A DNA stretch of 64,000 bases from Mucilaginibacter gossypiicola (lineage in GTDB: Bacteria > Bacteroidota > Bacteroidia > Sphingobacteriales > Sphingobacteriaceae). The DNA lies in the NCBI RefSeq assembly GCF_900110105.1, contig NZ_FOCL01000003.1, positions 806,001-870,000 on the forward strand. Direction: 5' to 3'. A program made the translations under genes and the position numbers. The notes under the pieces are model-generated. The model saw only the letters and a program-made list of their open reading frames with translations. It was not told where the DNA came from and did no database searches. Every line of letters begins with the position of its first letter. Position 1 is the stretch's first letter. Shown in pieces: positions 16,941 to 26,790 of this stretch.

Positions 16941-19900
16941 TTAAAATTTCACGTTAACGCCCAGGTTAATAATTCTTTGCTGCGGGTAAAACTGGCCGCT
17001 GCCACTGGTTCCTTCCGGATCATAGTCTTTCACTTTGGTAATAGTGAACAGGTTAAATGCACTAGCATAAACCCTTAAGCCACCAAGCTTAATTTTTGAC
17101 AGGAACGGAGCATTGAAATTGTAACCTAACTGCACATTCTTTAACCTCAGGAACGATGCATCATTAAGCCAGAAAGTATTGTTATACAAACCACCACTAA
17201 TGGCATTTGAAGCACGGTCGGTTACACGTGGATAGGTACCGTTAGTGTTTGAAGCGCTAAACCTATTATCGGCCCAGCTGCTGTAAAAGTTACCTACGCT
17301 ACCAGCCTCAGGTAACACATACTGGCTAACCTGCGCCTGACCTGCAAACAGAACAGATAGATCAAACCCTTTGTATGCTGCGTTAACGCTGAAACCGTAA
17401 GTGATTTGTGGGATGTTACCGTATTTGGTACGGGTTTGGTCATCGGCAGTAATTTTACCATCGTTGTTGTAGTCCAGATATTTCAGATCACCTACTTTTG
17501 CTCCGGTTACGTGTGGATAGGCATCAAGATCGGCCTGGGTGCGGAAGATACCAATAGCATCATAAAGCAGTGATGTACCTAATGGCAAGCCGGTTTGACG
17601 CTGATAGCTTAAAGTACCGCTGGCTTCATCAATAAAGATGATCTTGCTTTTTGCATAAGTAATGTTACCACTTACACCCCAGCTAAATTCACGACCGGTA
17701 TGATTGTAACCTAAAGTAGCTTCAAAACCCTTGCTGTCTACTTTACCAATATTTTCAGACGGTACTAAAGGAGTATATGTTGAAGAACCATCGTTGTAAG
17801 GGTTCACTATACCTGAAGATCCCGGAAGAGAAGCACTTCTGTTTGTTAGGATATCAGACCTTTTTTGCTGGAAATAAATAGCCTCAACAGTAAAGTTGTG
17901 CAGGATAGTGGCATTGATACCGATATCCAATTTTTTAGCAACTTCCCAGGTAATGTTAGGATTGGCCAATTTTACAAGATTAACGTTAGGCTGGGCAGTG
18001 TTTGAACCGTTTCCGGGCGCAGTTGCCACAAAACCATTATTAACCAAAACGTAGTTGTCAAAATACTGGAAGCCGTTTACGTTATCGTTACCTAACGAAC
18101 CGTAAGAAGCCCTAATTTTTAAGTCGTCAAAAAAGTTAACGCTGTTTTTAAACCAATCTTCTTTTGAAATTCTCCAGCCTACTGACGCAGAAGGGAAGTA
18201 ACCCCATTGTTTTCCCGGAGGGAAAATAGAGCTACCATCAGCACGAAACTGACCTTCAAATAAATACTTCTCGTCGTAAGCATAAGCCAAACGGCTGATC
18301 ACGCTTCGGCGGTTATAGTTTGAGCTATAGCCTGAGTTAAGGTAATCTGTAGCCGCACCGCCACCCTGAGAAAGTTCAGGCAATTGCGATGACAAATAGT
18401 TGTAACGTGTTGCATCAAAATACTCAAGATGGTTTTTGCTTTGCTCATAACCAACAAAGGCGTTGATATCATGTAAACCAAACTTGCGTACAAAGTTTAA
18501 CTTAATGTTTGAAGTAATAAGCGATTGGTTATTCTGCGATTCGAACAACATAGCCTTATTGTTGTTACCGCCAACAACTACAGGTGTATATACCTGCGTG
18601 GCCGCGCTGTAACTATAAAGGTTATATGGTTTGCTGAAGTTTTTATCAAACGCATTAGATTTATCTACCGAAAAGAAACCATCTAATGAAAGGCCTTCGA
18701 TACCCGGGATAGAATAACTACCTCTTAAAATACCATTGAAAACCTGTGTTGGGTTATTGTTGGTACCGCCCAAATCTGTTACCTGTACAGCAGGGTTATT
18801 GTTTTCGATACCTGTTGTTGGGTCTCCGTTAGGATAATATGCTGCGACAATAGGCTTTGCCCTGTAAACAGAACGGAAAAGATCACCGGCACCTGTTACC
18901 GGGAACTGCCTGTCTTCCTGACGGCCAGATAATGATAAACCAACTTTTAAGCGTTTGGTAACATTTGCATCAATGTTTGAACGGAAATTGTATTGGTGAT
19001 ATTTAGTAACACCACTTTTGTAAATACCATCCTGGTATAACGTACCTAACGATACAAAGTATTTAACATCTTCGCTACCACCGTTAACTGACAGGCTATG
19101 CTGATTTTGCAAAGCAGTGCCTTTAAGGGTTTGTTTTTCCCAATCAGTATTAGGGTAAAGTAACGGATCTGATCCGTCTTTGAATTTCTGGATCTGATCG
19201 GCAGTGTAAGCCTGGTTCGGGCCGCCGTTAGGATTTGAATCCAGGTTGATCTCGTTCATGATTTGGGCATAAGTTGCTGCATCGGCCATTTTTGGCAAAC
19301 GGGTTGGTGAAGCAAAACCCTGGTTAAAGCTGTAATTGATGGTCGGCTTGCCTGTTTTACCACGTTTGGTAGTAATGAGGATAACACCGTTTGCAGCACG
19401 GTTACCGTAAATAGCAGCCGATGCATCCTTCAATACCGACATGCTTTCGATATCATTCGGGTCAAGCCTTTCCAAACCACCTATCTGGCCTGGGATACCG
19501 TCAACTACAATAAGCACGTTGTTGCTGCCGGTTGTTGCCAAACCACGTACAGTGATGTTTGAACCGTCATAACCAGGTTCGCCGCTACGGTTGTTAACAA
19601 TAACGCCCGAGAAACGACCGGCGATAGAGTTTGATAAATTGGGCTGAGGGCTTTTCACCAGTTCGGCGCCTTTTACCTGCGAAATGGAGCCTGTTAAGGT
19701 TGCCTTTTTCTGAGTACCGTAACCTACAACTACTACTTCATTCAATGATTTTGAATCGGCAGTTAATTGTACGTTGATGGTGGTTTGTCCATTCAGTGCC
19801 ACTTCTTGTGAGGTGTAACCGATGTAGCTAAACACCAGTGTGCCCGATGAAGCATTGGGAACGTTAAGGCTAAACTTACCGTTAATGTCGGTAACCACAC

Positions 19901-20138
19901 CTGTTGATGTTCCTTTTAAAGATACGCTTACACCTGGTAACGTTTCGCCTTTTTCGTCGGTTACTTTACCGCTAATTCTGGCATCAGGTAAGCGCTGCTC
20001 ATTAACGGTACCCGCAAAAGCCATTACCGGCATTTGGACTGTAGCGAAACAAGCAACGGCCATGCTGGCCGCAACTACGAAAAAGCGGGGTGATCTTTTC
20101 CGATGGGGAGAATCCTTTTCGAGTAAATTTGGTTTCAT
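16941..20138 (-). CDS. SusC/RagA-like TonB-dependent outer-membrane transporter of the PUL
   Basis: The 1065-aa transporter has an N-terminal export signal (about 1-43) preceded by a basic stretch (HRKRSPRFF). A carboxypeptidase-like domain follows (about 52-130, ISGKVTDEKGETLPGVSVSL), then a TonB-box/plug region with SLNEVVVVGYGTQKKATLTG and VLIVVDGIPG, SMSVLKDASAAIYGNRAANGV. The rest is the 22-strand barrel, ending in an aromatic residue (LGVNVKF). It imports oligosaccharides with its SusD partner. It is the first structural gene after its regulator and has a 688-base upstream region with paired direct repeats (20330-20434), so it is probably the regulated promoter of the locus. Confidence 0.95.
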   Translation of the reverse strand: MKPNLLEKDSPHRKRSPRFFVVAASMAVACFATVQMPVMAFAGTVNEQRLPDARISGKVTDEKGETLPGVSVSLKGTSTGVVTDINGKFSLNVPNASSGTLVFSYIGYTSQEVALNGQTTINVQLTADSKSLNEVVVVGYGTQKKATLTGSISQVKGAELVKSPQPNLSNSIAGRFSGVIVNNRSGEPGYDGSNITVRGLATTGSNNVLIVVDGIPGQIGGLERLDPNDIESMSVLKDASAAIYGNRAANGVILITTKRGKTGKPTINYSFNQGFASPTRLPKMADAATYAQIMNEINLDSNPNGGPNQAYTADQIQKFKDGSDPLLYPNTDWEKQTLKGTALQNQHSLSVNGGSEDVKYFVSLGTLYQDGIYKSGVTKYHQYNFRSNIDANVTKRLKVGLSLSGRQEDRQFPVTGAGDLFRSVYRAKPIVAAYYPNGDPTTGIENNNPAVQVTDLGGTNNNPTQVFNGILRGSYSIPGIEGLSLDGFFSVDKSNAFDKNFSKPYNLYSYSAATQVYTPVVVGGNNNKAMLFESQNNQSLITSNIKLNFVRKFGLHDINAFVGYEQSKNHLEYFDATRYNYLSSQLPELSQGGGAATDYLNSGYSSNYNRRSVISRLAYAYDEKYLFEGQFRADGSSIFPPGKQWGYFPSASVGWRISKEDWFKNSVNFFDDLKIRASYGSLGNDNVNGFQYFDNYVLVNNGFVATAPGNGSNTAQPNVNLVKLANPNITWEVAKKLDIGINATILHNFTVEAIYFQQKRSDILTNRSASLPGSSGIVNPYNDGSSTYTPLVPSENIGKVDSKGFEATLGYNHTGREFSWGVSGNITYAKSKIIFIDEASGTLSYQRQTGLPLGTSLLYDAIGIFRTQADLDAYPHVTGAKVGDLKYLDYNNDGKITADDQTRTKYGNIPQITYGFSVNAAYKGFDLSVLFAGQAQVSQYVLPEAGSVGNFYSSWADNRFSASNTNGTYPRVTDRASNAISGGLYNNTFWLNDASFLRLKNVQLGYNFNAPFLSKIKLGGLRVYASAFNLFTITKVKDYDPEGTSGSGQFYPQQRIINLGVNVKF

Positions 20139-20329
20139 ATGGTTTTAAAAAATTGGTTTTTTAATCGGTAAAAACCTTACAAAGCGAGGTGCATAAAACC
20201 CGAAAACAGATTGGGTATTTGATTAATTACCTCCTCCTTTTTCCAGGCAACTTTCATGCACAGTGCAAAAGTTTGGTTTAAACCTTGGTTATTGGTAGGG
20301 CTAAATTGCATTTTAAAGCAAAAATGAGT

Positions 20330-20434
20330 GAGGGGTAAATTCTGATTAAGACAGGGGGTAAATCATAAAAAAGTGCTTCAAAACAGCATTTTGAGCACTT
20401 TTTAAACAGGGGGTAAATCAATACTGACAGGGGG
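20330..20434 (-). promoter_or_regulatory. Candidate HTCS operator: two pairs of TTTACCCCCTGT-like direct repeats
   Basis: On the - strand four related sites read TTTGTCCCCCTGT (about 20437-20427), TTTACCCCCTGT (20417-20406), TTTACCCCCTGT (20362-20351) and TTTACCCCTCAC (about 20339-20328). The members of each pair are 21 and 23 bases apart, about two helical turns. The two pairs are separated by a hairpin. The two middle copies share 15 identical bases. They lie about 200-300 bases before the susC start, which suits an activator site for the neighbouring HTCS. Binding is inferred. Confidence 0.55.
20368..20403. terminator. 15-bp bulged hairpin between operator pairs, possible terminator
   Basis: AAAAAGTGCT(T)CAAAA pairs with TTTTGAGCACTTTTT around loop CAGCA, with one bulged T. 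Flanking A- and T-runs make it a plausible bidirectional terminator that could stop read-through from the HTCS gene. It sits exactly between the two direct-repeat pairs. Confidence 0.5.
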
Positions 20435-20485
20435 ACAAAAATAAATTGCGGTATTTACTCCTCCCGGCATCGCTGCGCTTGTCAT

Positions 20486-20742
20486 CCCTTCCGGAAAGCT
20501 ACTGTGTACAACATCTTGCCAATAAATATTAATGAATAAAATCGATTGTCGTTTCGAACGAACCAGCGGAGGTTGTGTGGTTAGGGGGAGAAGAAATCTT
20601 ATACATTATGCTTTAAACCAGCCATACGGCTCTACAAGGTGCATAAGATTTCTCTTTCGTTCCACCACTCAGCCCGCCCTACTCTATCGTATGACATTTT
20701 CTTTTATTTAAAAGAAGTGTACACACAGTAGCTCGGAAAGAG
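20486..20742. repeat. Palindromic intergenic repeat element
   Basis: Imperfect terminal inverted repeats enclose it: CGGAAAGCTACTGTGTACA near 20492-20510, matched by TGTACACACAGTAGCTCGG near 20718-20736. Inside is a stem AGAAATCTTAT (20592-20602) / ATAAGATTTCT (20643-20653), next to TTTCGAACGAA. I recall motifs of this style as dispersed repeats in Sphingobacteriaceae genomes. No coding potential was seen in the 688-base gap 20139-20826. Confidence 0.45.
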
Positions 20743-20826
20743 GTTCTTTTTATTTCTCTACACTTTTTGCGGCGAAACCGGAGAGAGCCAGATCCAGCGG
20801 ATTATAGAGCAGATGAGTTAATATTA

Positions 20827-23800
20827 TCAATTCTCCTTAATCACGTCGCGGTTCACGTTGTAATTGTTATGAAAGGGCTTGCGATATTTTTTGATGTAAT
20901 CGGACGGGTTTATTCCAAACAGCTTATTGAATTGTTCTCTGAAATATTTGAGGTCATTTAAGCCCACTTTATAAGCTGTTTCATAAACAGTGCTGTCTGT
21001 TGTTAACAAGATCTCAGCAGCTTTACGCAGGCGGATAAAACGGATAAAACTGTTGGCCGATTGCCCTGAAATTGATTTGATACGCTTGTACAAGTTAGAA
21101 TGGCTCATGCCAATTTCGGCAGCAAGTGTTTTAATGCTGAAATCGGGATCGGTTAAGTGCTGCTCAACTATCTGCAAACATTTCTCTAAAAACTCCTTGT
21201 ACTCCTGCGAAATCTTCAGGTCGTTTGACTTATTAAGCGTTATCTCGTTGTAAAAATACTTTTGCAGGTTGTTCCTGCTCTTCAGGATACCGTTTACACG
21301 GGCAACCAGGATCTCTTTTTCAAAAGGCTTGCTGATATAATCATCGGCCCCTCCCTCAATCCCTTTCAGCTTTATCTCAGGCGAAGAACTGGCGGTAAGC
21401 AATATCACGGGGATGTGGTTCAGTACAGGGTCTTCCTTAATACGGCTGCATACTTCAATACCGCTTAAACCCTGCATCATTACATCACTTATCACAATAT
21501 CGGGAATAAGATGGTAAACAAGCTCAAGGCCATCTGTGCCGTTGTCGGCCTCAAAAATCTCAAATTCGCCGGTAAAGATCTGCTTAAGGTAAGTACGGAT
21601 CTGCTGGTTGTCGTCAATCAGCAGCATGGTTTTAGTATCGGAGCTTAAAGCTTCCGAACTTTTAGTTGTTGCCGTATTTTCAACCTCAACGGCAGCCAAT
21701 TCGCCCTTGTTCTCCATCAGTTCATCCAGGAACACCGAGGTTTCGGCAACATCTTCAAAAACAAATTGCTGTCCAAAATGCTCTCTGCCTTTTAACAGCG
21801 ATACATGAAATACCGTTCCCTGCCCCTGCTCACTGGTATAACTGATATTACCTTTATGGCTTTCAATAAACGCTTTAACCAGGTAAAGCCCAATGCCAAA
21901 GCCGCCTGCCAGGGGTACTGAATTTTGCAGCTGGTAAAACTTGCCGAATAGCTGATCGCCGGTACCTTCGGCTATGCCGCAGCCACTGTCTTTTATTTCG
22001 ATAGCAATCTTATCGTTGAAATCAGTTATTGTGCAGGTTACTATGCCAAATTCAGGCGTAAATTTCAACGCGTTGGAGATGAGGTTAAACAGCGCAATCT
22101 CCATCTTCTCCCTGTCGGCGTAAATCTCTATTGCGTCCTTTTCGCTAATAAAATCAAACTGGATATGTTTGGTGCGTGCCTGGTGATTAAAACACAAAAA
22201 CACCTCATGACAAAGCGAAACGATATTAAGCCTTACTATTTTAAGCTTATCGGTATCACTTTCGGCCTTTCTGAAAAGCAGCAGCTGATCAACCAAACTT
22301 AACAGGCGACGTGCGTTACGGTAAATAATATGCAAATTGCCGGCATCATCGGTAGCCTCGCCTTTGCCAAACAGCATATCCTTTACCGGGTTAATGATCA
22401 GCGTTAGCGGCGTACGAAACTCATGCGAGATATTGGTAAAAAACGATAGTTTACGCTCATTAAGCTCTTTATCTTTTTCGGCCGAAAGCTGGGCTACCTT
22501 AACTTCATATTTAAGCCTGGTTTGGCGGGTTCTGTATAAAATGTAGTAATAGGTAACAAGGCCCGCGGCAGCTATGTAAATCAAATATGCCCACCATGTT
22601 TTATACCATGGCGGCAGGATCTTTACCTGCAATGTAGTGTAATTATCAAACCACAAGCCATCCTGGTTGGATGCTTTCACCCTGAAGGTATAATCGCCGG
22701 GTTCAAGATAACGGTAGGTAGCCAACCGCTGATTACCAACATAGTTCCATGTTTTATCAAGCCCGTCCAGTTTATAAGCAAACCCGCCTTTATCCGGGTA
22801 AGTATAATTCAATGCAGCATACTGGATAGAAAATACCGATTGATCAGGCTGTAATGTAATTTGCCGTGCTTCACTAATGGCCTCGGGCAATACTGTGTGG
22901 TTTTTATCAAGCTCGCCAACTTCAACCTGTTTACCAAAAATCTGCAGACCTGTTATGATAACCTTGGGCTTATAACTGCTTTGGTTTACTTTTGCCGGAT
23001 CAAAAAAATTCAGTCCTTCCGTCCCACCAAAATACATCAAACTATTTGCCGCGTCAAACAAAACAGAGCCCGCATTAAATTGTCCCGCCTGCAACCCGTC
23101 CGATTGATCATAGTTCAAAATTTTACCGGTTGCCGGATTAAGGTTTGAAAGCCCCTTGTTGGTGCTCATCCACAAAGTACCATCGGCTACTTCCTTAAAT
23201 GCAGAAACCGTGTTGTTGGCAAGGCCGTTGGTTTCATTGAACTTTTTAAACGTACCGTTTTTAAGATCATACGCTATCAAGCCGTCCCCTTCTGTGGCTA
23301 TCCAAAGCCGCCGGTGTTTATCGGCATTGAGATAAAATATTACCTGGCCAGGCAGGTTATTCTTTTCGTCGGCCGGTTTAAAATACCTGCTGAACTTCTT
23401 TTGCTTTGCATCATAAAAATCCAGACCGCCGCCATAAGTACCAATCCAAAGATTTCCCTTATCATCTTCAGTAATTGCACGTACATCGTAAGCTGTAATG
23501 CCGCTGTTTGCAGGTGTATAATTGCTAAACGTTTTTGTTGCCGGATCAAACAAGCTTAAACCGCCACCATTTGTGCCAACCCAAAGGTTTTTATGGCTGT
23601 CCTGGTAAATTACACGTACATCATTTCCCCCAAGACTTTTACTATCTGCTGCATTGTGCGCAAATGATGTAAACGAATCTGATTTTTTATTATAAAGCAG
23701 CAATCCTTTAGCGTAGGTCCCAAACCAGGTATTGCCGTCCTGATCGGTATACCCATACAGGATGGCGTTATCAGTAATACTACCCGGCCGGCCATCGGCC

Positions 23801-25014
23801 TTATATTGTTTAATGAGTGTACCGTTCCGGCTGGTTTTAAAAAGCCCCTCGCCATCGGTTCCGAGCCATAAAAAGCCATCTTTATCCTGGCTCATGCCGT
23901 AAAATCTTACCGGGCTTTCACCACTGGTTTCATACTTTTTTTTGGTGATCAGCGAAAATTTCTCTTTAATACTGCTAATCATGTAGATACCATCACCATA
24001 GGTACCCACCCAAACGTTTTTATCCTTATCTGTAAAAAGGGTTTGTACAGAACGTTGCGTAAGATAAAAACCGTCATCGCCGGTTACAGGCTGTAAAAAA
24101 TAATTGGCTGTGTTGTAGTTTGGATCTGAACCTATGTTGAGCTTAAAAAGCCCCCCATCCTGCAGGCCAACAAGCAATTGCTTGTCATTATCTTCACTCA
24201 GTGATATATACCTTTTACTTTTAACACCAGGTTGATTGGCTTGTAACAAGGTAAATTTATTCGCCTGCCGGTTATAATAAACCAGCCCGCTGCCGGTAGC
24301 AATCCAAATGTTATGAAAATGATCCTCAAAAATATCGTTGATCCTGGTAGCAGGCAAATTAGGGATTTGCGGTGCCCAGCCTTCACTTTTATTGATCAGT
24401 CCGCCGTTATGCTTAAATATGTTAATTCCCCCTTCCTGGGTTCCTACCCACAACAGGCCTTTTGAATCTTCAAACAAACAAATTACCCGGTTACTTGCCA
24501 AATGGGGCAGATTGATTTGGGTATAGTTGTTGAAACTGGCGGTTTTAATATCAAAATATGAGAAGCCCAGGTTGTAAGATGTGATCCACAGGTTACCGTC
24601 ATGACTTTGGATGATATTACCGATGTCGCTTTTTACCGACTTGTTTAGCTTGAGCTTATAGTGTATAAACTTTTCGGTGCGGGTATCCAGCTTGCTTAAG
24701 CCATTACGCGATGATACCCAGATATTACCGCGCACATCGCATAAAACCTTTTGTACATAATTACTGGCCAATGCGGTAGAATCGCCCGTACGTGATTTAA
24801 AAACCTTAAAGGTTGTACCATCAAAACGGTTAAGCCCATCGTTGGTGGCAAACCACATAAAACCTTTATCATCCTGGGTGATACTGTTAACAATGCCAAA
24901 AGAAAGACCATTTTTTAAAGAATAGTTGAGGATCTTGTTTTTGATGGGCGACTGGGCATGGGCCAAAGAAATGATCAAAAAAAGAACAAAACAAACAAAG
25001 GATCCCTTTTTCAT
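20827..25014 (-). CDS. HTCS hybrid two-component regulator (beta-propeller sensor, kinase, receiver, AraC output)
   Basis: ATG at 25014 is preferred over the GTG at 25020, giving 1395 aa. A signal peptide (to about 20, LAHAQ) precedes some 12-14 Reg_prop propeller repeats. Their typical words are DDKGFMWFATNDGLNRFDG, DKDGFLWLGTDGEGLF and DSHKNLWVGTNGGGLSLFD. A Y_Y_Y domain (YKLDGLDKTWNYVG to FRVKASNQDG, about 710-790) and one membrane helix (WWAYLIYIAAAGLVTYYYI) follow. The kinase has His864 in NISHEFRTPLTLI and G-boxes. The receiver carries Asp1177 in VISDVMMQG, and an AraC domain lies at the C-terminus. It senses a periplasmic oligosaccharide and activates the adjacent susCD-GH operon. Length and order are canonical. 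Confidence 0.96.
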   Translation of the reverse strand: MKKGSFVCFVLFLIISLAHAQSPIKNKILNYSLKNGLSFGIVNSITQDDKGFMWFATNDGLNRFDGTTFKVFKSRTGDSTALASNYVQKVLCDVRGNIWVSSRNGLSKLDTRTEKFIHYKLKLNKSVKSDIGNIIQSHDGNLWITSYNLGFSYFDIKTASFNNYTQINLPHLASNRVICLFEDSKGLLWVGTQEGGINIFKHNGGLINKSEGWAPQIPNLPATRINDIFEDHFHNIWIATGSGLVYYNRQANKFTLLQANQPGVKSKRYISLSEDNDKQLLVGLQDGGLFKLNIGSDPNYNTANYFLQPVTGDDGFYLTQRSVQTLFTDKDKNVWVGTYGDGIYMISSIKEKFSLITKKKYETSGESPVRFYGMSQDKDGFLWLGTDGEGLFKTSRNGTLIKQYKADGRPGSITDNAILYGYTDQDGNTWFGTYAKGLLLYNKKSDSFTSFAHNAADSKSLGGNDVRVIYQDSHKNLWVGTNGGGLSLFDPATKTFSNYTPANSGITAYDVRAITEDDKGNLWIGTYGGGLDFYDAKQKKFSRYFKPADEKNNLPGQVIFYLNADKHRRLWIATEGDGLIAYDLKNGTFKKFNETNGLANNTVSAFKEVADGTLWMSTNKGLSNLNPATGKILNYDQSDGLQAGQFNAGSVLFDAANSLMYFGGTEGLNFFDPAKVNQSSYKPKVIITGLQIFGKQVEVGELDKNHTVLPEAISEARQITLQPDQSVFSIQYAALNYTYPDKGGFAYKLDGLDKTWNYVGNQRLATYRYLEPGDYTFRVKASNQDGLWFDNYTTLQVKILPPWYKTWWAYLIYIAAAGLVTYYYILYRTRQTRLKYEVKVAQLSAEKDKELNERKLSFFTNISHEFRTPLTLIINPVKDMLFGKGEATDDAGNLHIIYRNARRLLSLVDQLLLFRKAESDTDKLKIVRLNIVSLCHEVFLCFNHQARTKHIQFDFISEKDAIEIYADREKMEIALFNLISNALKFTPEFGIVTCTITDFNDKIAIEIKDSGCGIAEGTGDQLFGKFYQLQNSVPLAGGFGIGLYLVKAFIESHKGNISYTSEQGQGTVFHVSLLKGREHFGQQFVFEDVAETSVFLDELMENKGELAAVEVENTATTKSSEALSSDTKTMLLIDDNQQIRTYLKQIFTGEFEIFEADNGTDGLELVYHLIPDIVISDVMMQGLSGIEVCSRIKEDPVLNHIPVILLTASSSPEIKLKGIEGGADDYISKPFEKEILVARVNGILKSRNNLQKYFYNEITLNKSNDLKISQEYKEFLEKCLQIVEQHLTDPDFSIKTLAAEIGMSHSNLYKRIKSISGQSANSFIRFIRLRKAAEILLTTDSTVYETAYKVGLNDLKYFREQFNKLFGINPSDYIKKYRKPFHNNYNVNRDVIKEN

Positions 25015-25177
25015 TAACACGTTGCAGGCTGTGAATTACACAAATAATTGGAAGATTAAAGCTACCTAATTAATTGTTTAAAGTACAACAATATTACGAA
25101 AAATGTAAAATACCCGTTACAAAAAAGATTAGCTCAGCCTGATTATTTGAAAATTGCGCCCCGGTTTATAGCTAAAA

Positions 25178-25720
25178 TCATGGTAAAACAGGTATAATTA
25201 ATTGCCGGTAATGTACCATCACTTCATCAAAACAGATGGCCAGCCAGGTGGTATAATTGCCGGGGTTGCTTTTCAGTTCCGTTGCCAGCTGAGTCATGGT
25301 TATGTATTTAAATGCAGATACCTCATCCGGATCGGGAACGGGTAATTCATCAGTAATACCAAAGAACACATGGTCAAATTCATTTTCGATAATATCGTCC
25401 TGAATTGCGGCACAGTAGATAAAAGAAAAAGCAAAGTTAAGTTCGGCGGCCATGCCCATTTCTTCCTGCAACCTGCGATTTGCTCCGTCGATATTGGTTT
25501 CGCCCGGCCTTGGATGACTGCAGCAGGTGTTTGTCCACTTACCGCCCGAGTGATATTTACCATCTGCGCGTTGTTGCAGTAACAGCTCGCCCTTTTTGTT
25601 AAATATAAAAACGGAAAATGCACGGTGCAGTTTACCCTGCAAATGCGCTTCCATTTTTTCCATAGTACCTGTTTCCTGATCATCGCGATCAACCAAAATC
25701 ACGGTTTCCTCTACTTTCAC
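25178..25720 (-). CDS. idi: Isopentenyl-diphosphate delta-isomerase, type I
   Basis: This 180-aa Nudix-fold enzyme interconverts isopentenyl and dimethylallyl diphosphate. Visible motifs are EAHLQGKLHRAFSVFIFN, the catalytic Cys in WTNTCCSHPRPGE (Cys66/67), the Nudix-like RRLQEEMGM and the metal/catalytic Glu pair in IIENEFDHVFFG (Glu112, Glu114). The frame opens with GTG at 25720. An in-frame TAG two codons upstream and the alignment of the N-terminus with the family make this the only sensible start. It is unrelated to the PUL genes on either side and lies 89 bases after the bestrophin gene. Confidence 0.93.
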   Translation of the reverse strand: MKVEETVILVDRDDQETGTMEKMEAHLQGKLHRAFSVFIFNKKGELLLQQRADGKYHSGGKWTNTCCSHPRPGETNIDGANRRLQEEMGMAAELNFAFSFIYCAAIQDDIIENEFDHVFFGITDELPVPDPDEVSAFKYITMTQLATELKSNPGNYTTWLAICFDEVMVHYRQLIIPVLP

Positions 25721-25809
25721 TCGCTATAATTTGTTGTTACTTCCCTCATTAGAAACACTGGTTTCCGGAATTTTGTTGTTTTAATTTTGTTATATAGGAC
25801 AAGGTAGTG

Positions 25810-26727
25810 TTAATCGATGATCCGCGTTTCAGATTCTTTAAAGTCAGGCAGCGGCCGGCCGGCAATTTCAAGCAATGTTGTTTCTATCATATGGCACATA
25901 GCGTTTAATGCCAGATCATTATCTTCTGTTCCGAAAGGCTCCTCAATTTCATCGGCAATGGCTTCAAACGCAACAAAGGTATAAGCAATGAAAACAACAA
26001 TAAGCGGGGTGAGCCAACCCAGGCTGTCAACCAAACCAAAGGGCAACATAAAACAATACAAATAAACTGTACGGTGCAGCAATACCCGGTAACTGTAAGG
26101 AATAGGCGTTGAGGCTATCCTTTCGCAACCGCCAACAATGTCTGATATTTTATTAAAACTTTCCTCAAATGCAACCTGTATAATGGAATCAACTTTACCC
26201 TGCTCTTTAGCAGTACGCACCCAACCACTCATTTCGCTCAAAAGCATGATGGGCTTATATTTAGTTAATCCTATCTGTGCTACTAATTGAGCGGGTAATC
26301 TCTGCTCAAGATCGGCACGGGCATCGGTGCCCCGTAACTGATGCTTAAGACTATAGGTTAAAGTGATGAGCAATTGAACAAAATCTTTCGGTTCCTGATC
26401 GTCAGGTTGATAACCTGCAGCAAAAAAGGCCTGCCGTGCAAGCGAACGGGTATCGTTCAGTAATGCTCCCCATAATTTCCGCCCTTCCCAGAAACGGTCA
26501 TAGCTGGCATTGTTCCTGAAACCTAAAAACAGGGCAAGCGCTAAACCAAATAAAGTAAACGGTGCCGGATTTAAAGGCACCTTGAACGAAAACAGGGAGC
26601 CATGAAGGTATACTATAATTACCGATAACACTAACAACAAACCCAGGCGGGGCAACAGTCGCGGCAGTACAGAGCCGTGCCAGATAAACAGCATCCTGAA
26701 CCAATGCTCTTTCTTCCTGATAATCAT
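25810..26727 (-). CDS. Bestrophin-like (UPF0187) ion-channel family membrane protein
   Basis: The 305-aa product starts MIIRKKEHWFRMLFIWHGSV. It has N-terminal amphipathic and membrane helices, the family motif LALFLGFRNNASYDRFWEGRKLWG, a long cytoplasmic helical part, the pair YCFMLPFGLVDSLGW and TPLIVVFIAYTFVAFEAIADEIEEPFG, and a DLALNAMCHMIETT tail. This is the bacterial bestrophin family, pentameric anion or cation channels. An upstream in-frame ATG (26793) would add 22 residues, but that stretch is the terminator stem of the susD gene (26755-26790), so I chose ATG 26727. Its role here is unknown. Confidence 0.85.
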   Translation of the reverse strand: MIIRKKEHWFRMLFIWHGSVLPRLLPRLGLLLVLSVIIVYLHGSLFSFKVPLNPAPFTLFGLALALFLGFRNNASYDRFWEGRKLWGALLNDTRSLARQAFFAAGYQPDDQEPKDFVQLLITLTYSLKHQLRGTDARADLEQRLPAQLVAQIGLTKYKPIMLLSEMSGWVRTAKEQGKVDSIIQVAFEESFNKISDIVGGCERIASTPIPYSYRVLLHRTVYLYCFMLPFGLVDSLGWLTPLIVVFIAYTFVAFEAIADEIEEPFGTEDNDLALNAMCHMIETTLLEIAGRPLPDFKESETRIID

Positions 26728-26754
26728 GCCGCAAATTTCAACTTTATTTTCAAT

Positions 26755-26790
26755 AAAAAAACGGATTTCCTGCTGAGGAAACCCGTTTTT
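26755..26790 (-). terminator. Terminator of the second SusCD operon
   Basis: AAAAACGG-A-TTTCC and GGAAA-C-CCGTTTTT pair (13 of 14 positions) around TGCTGA, with an A/T run on the outer side. It lies 28 bases after the susD stop on the - strand. Confidence 0.75.
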
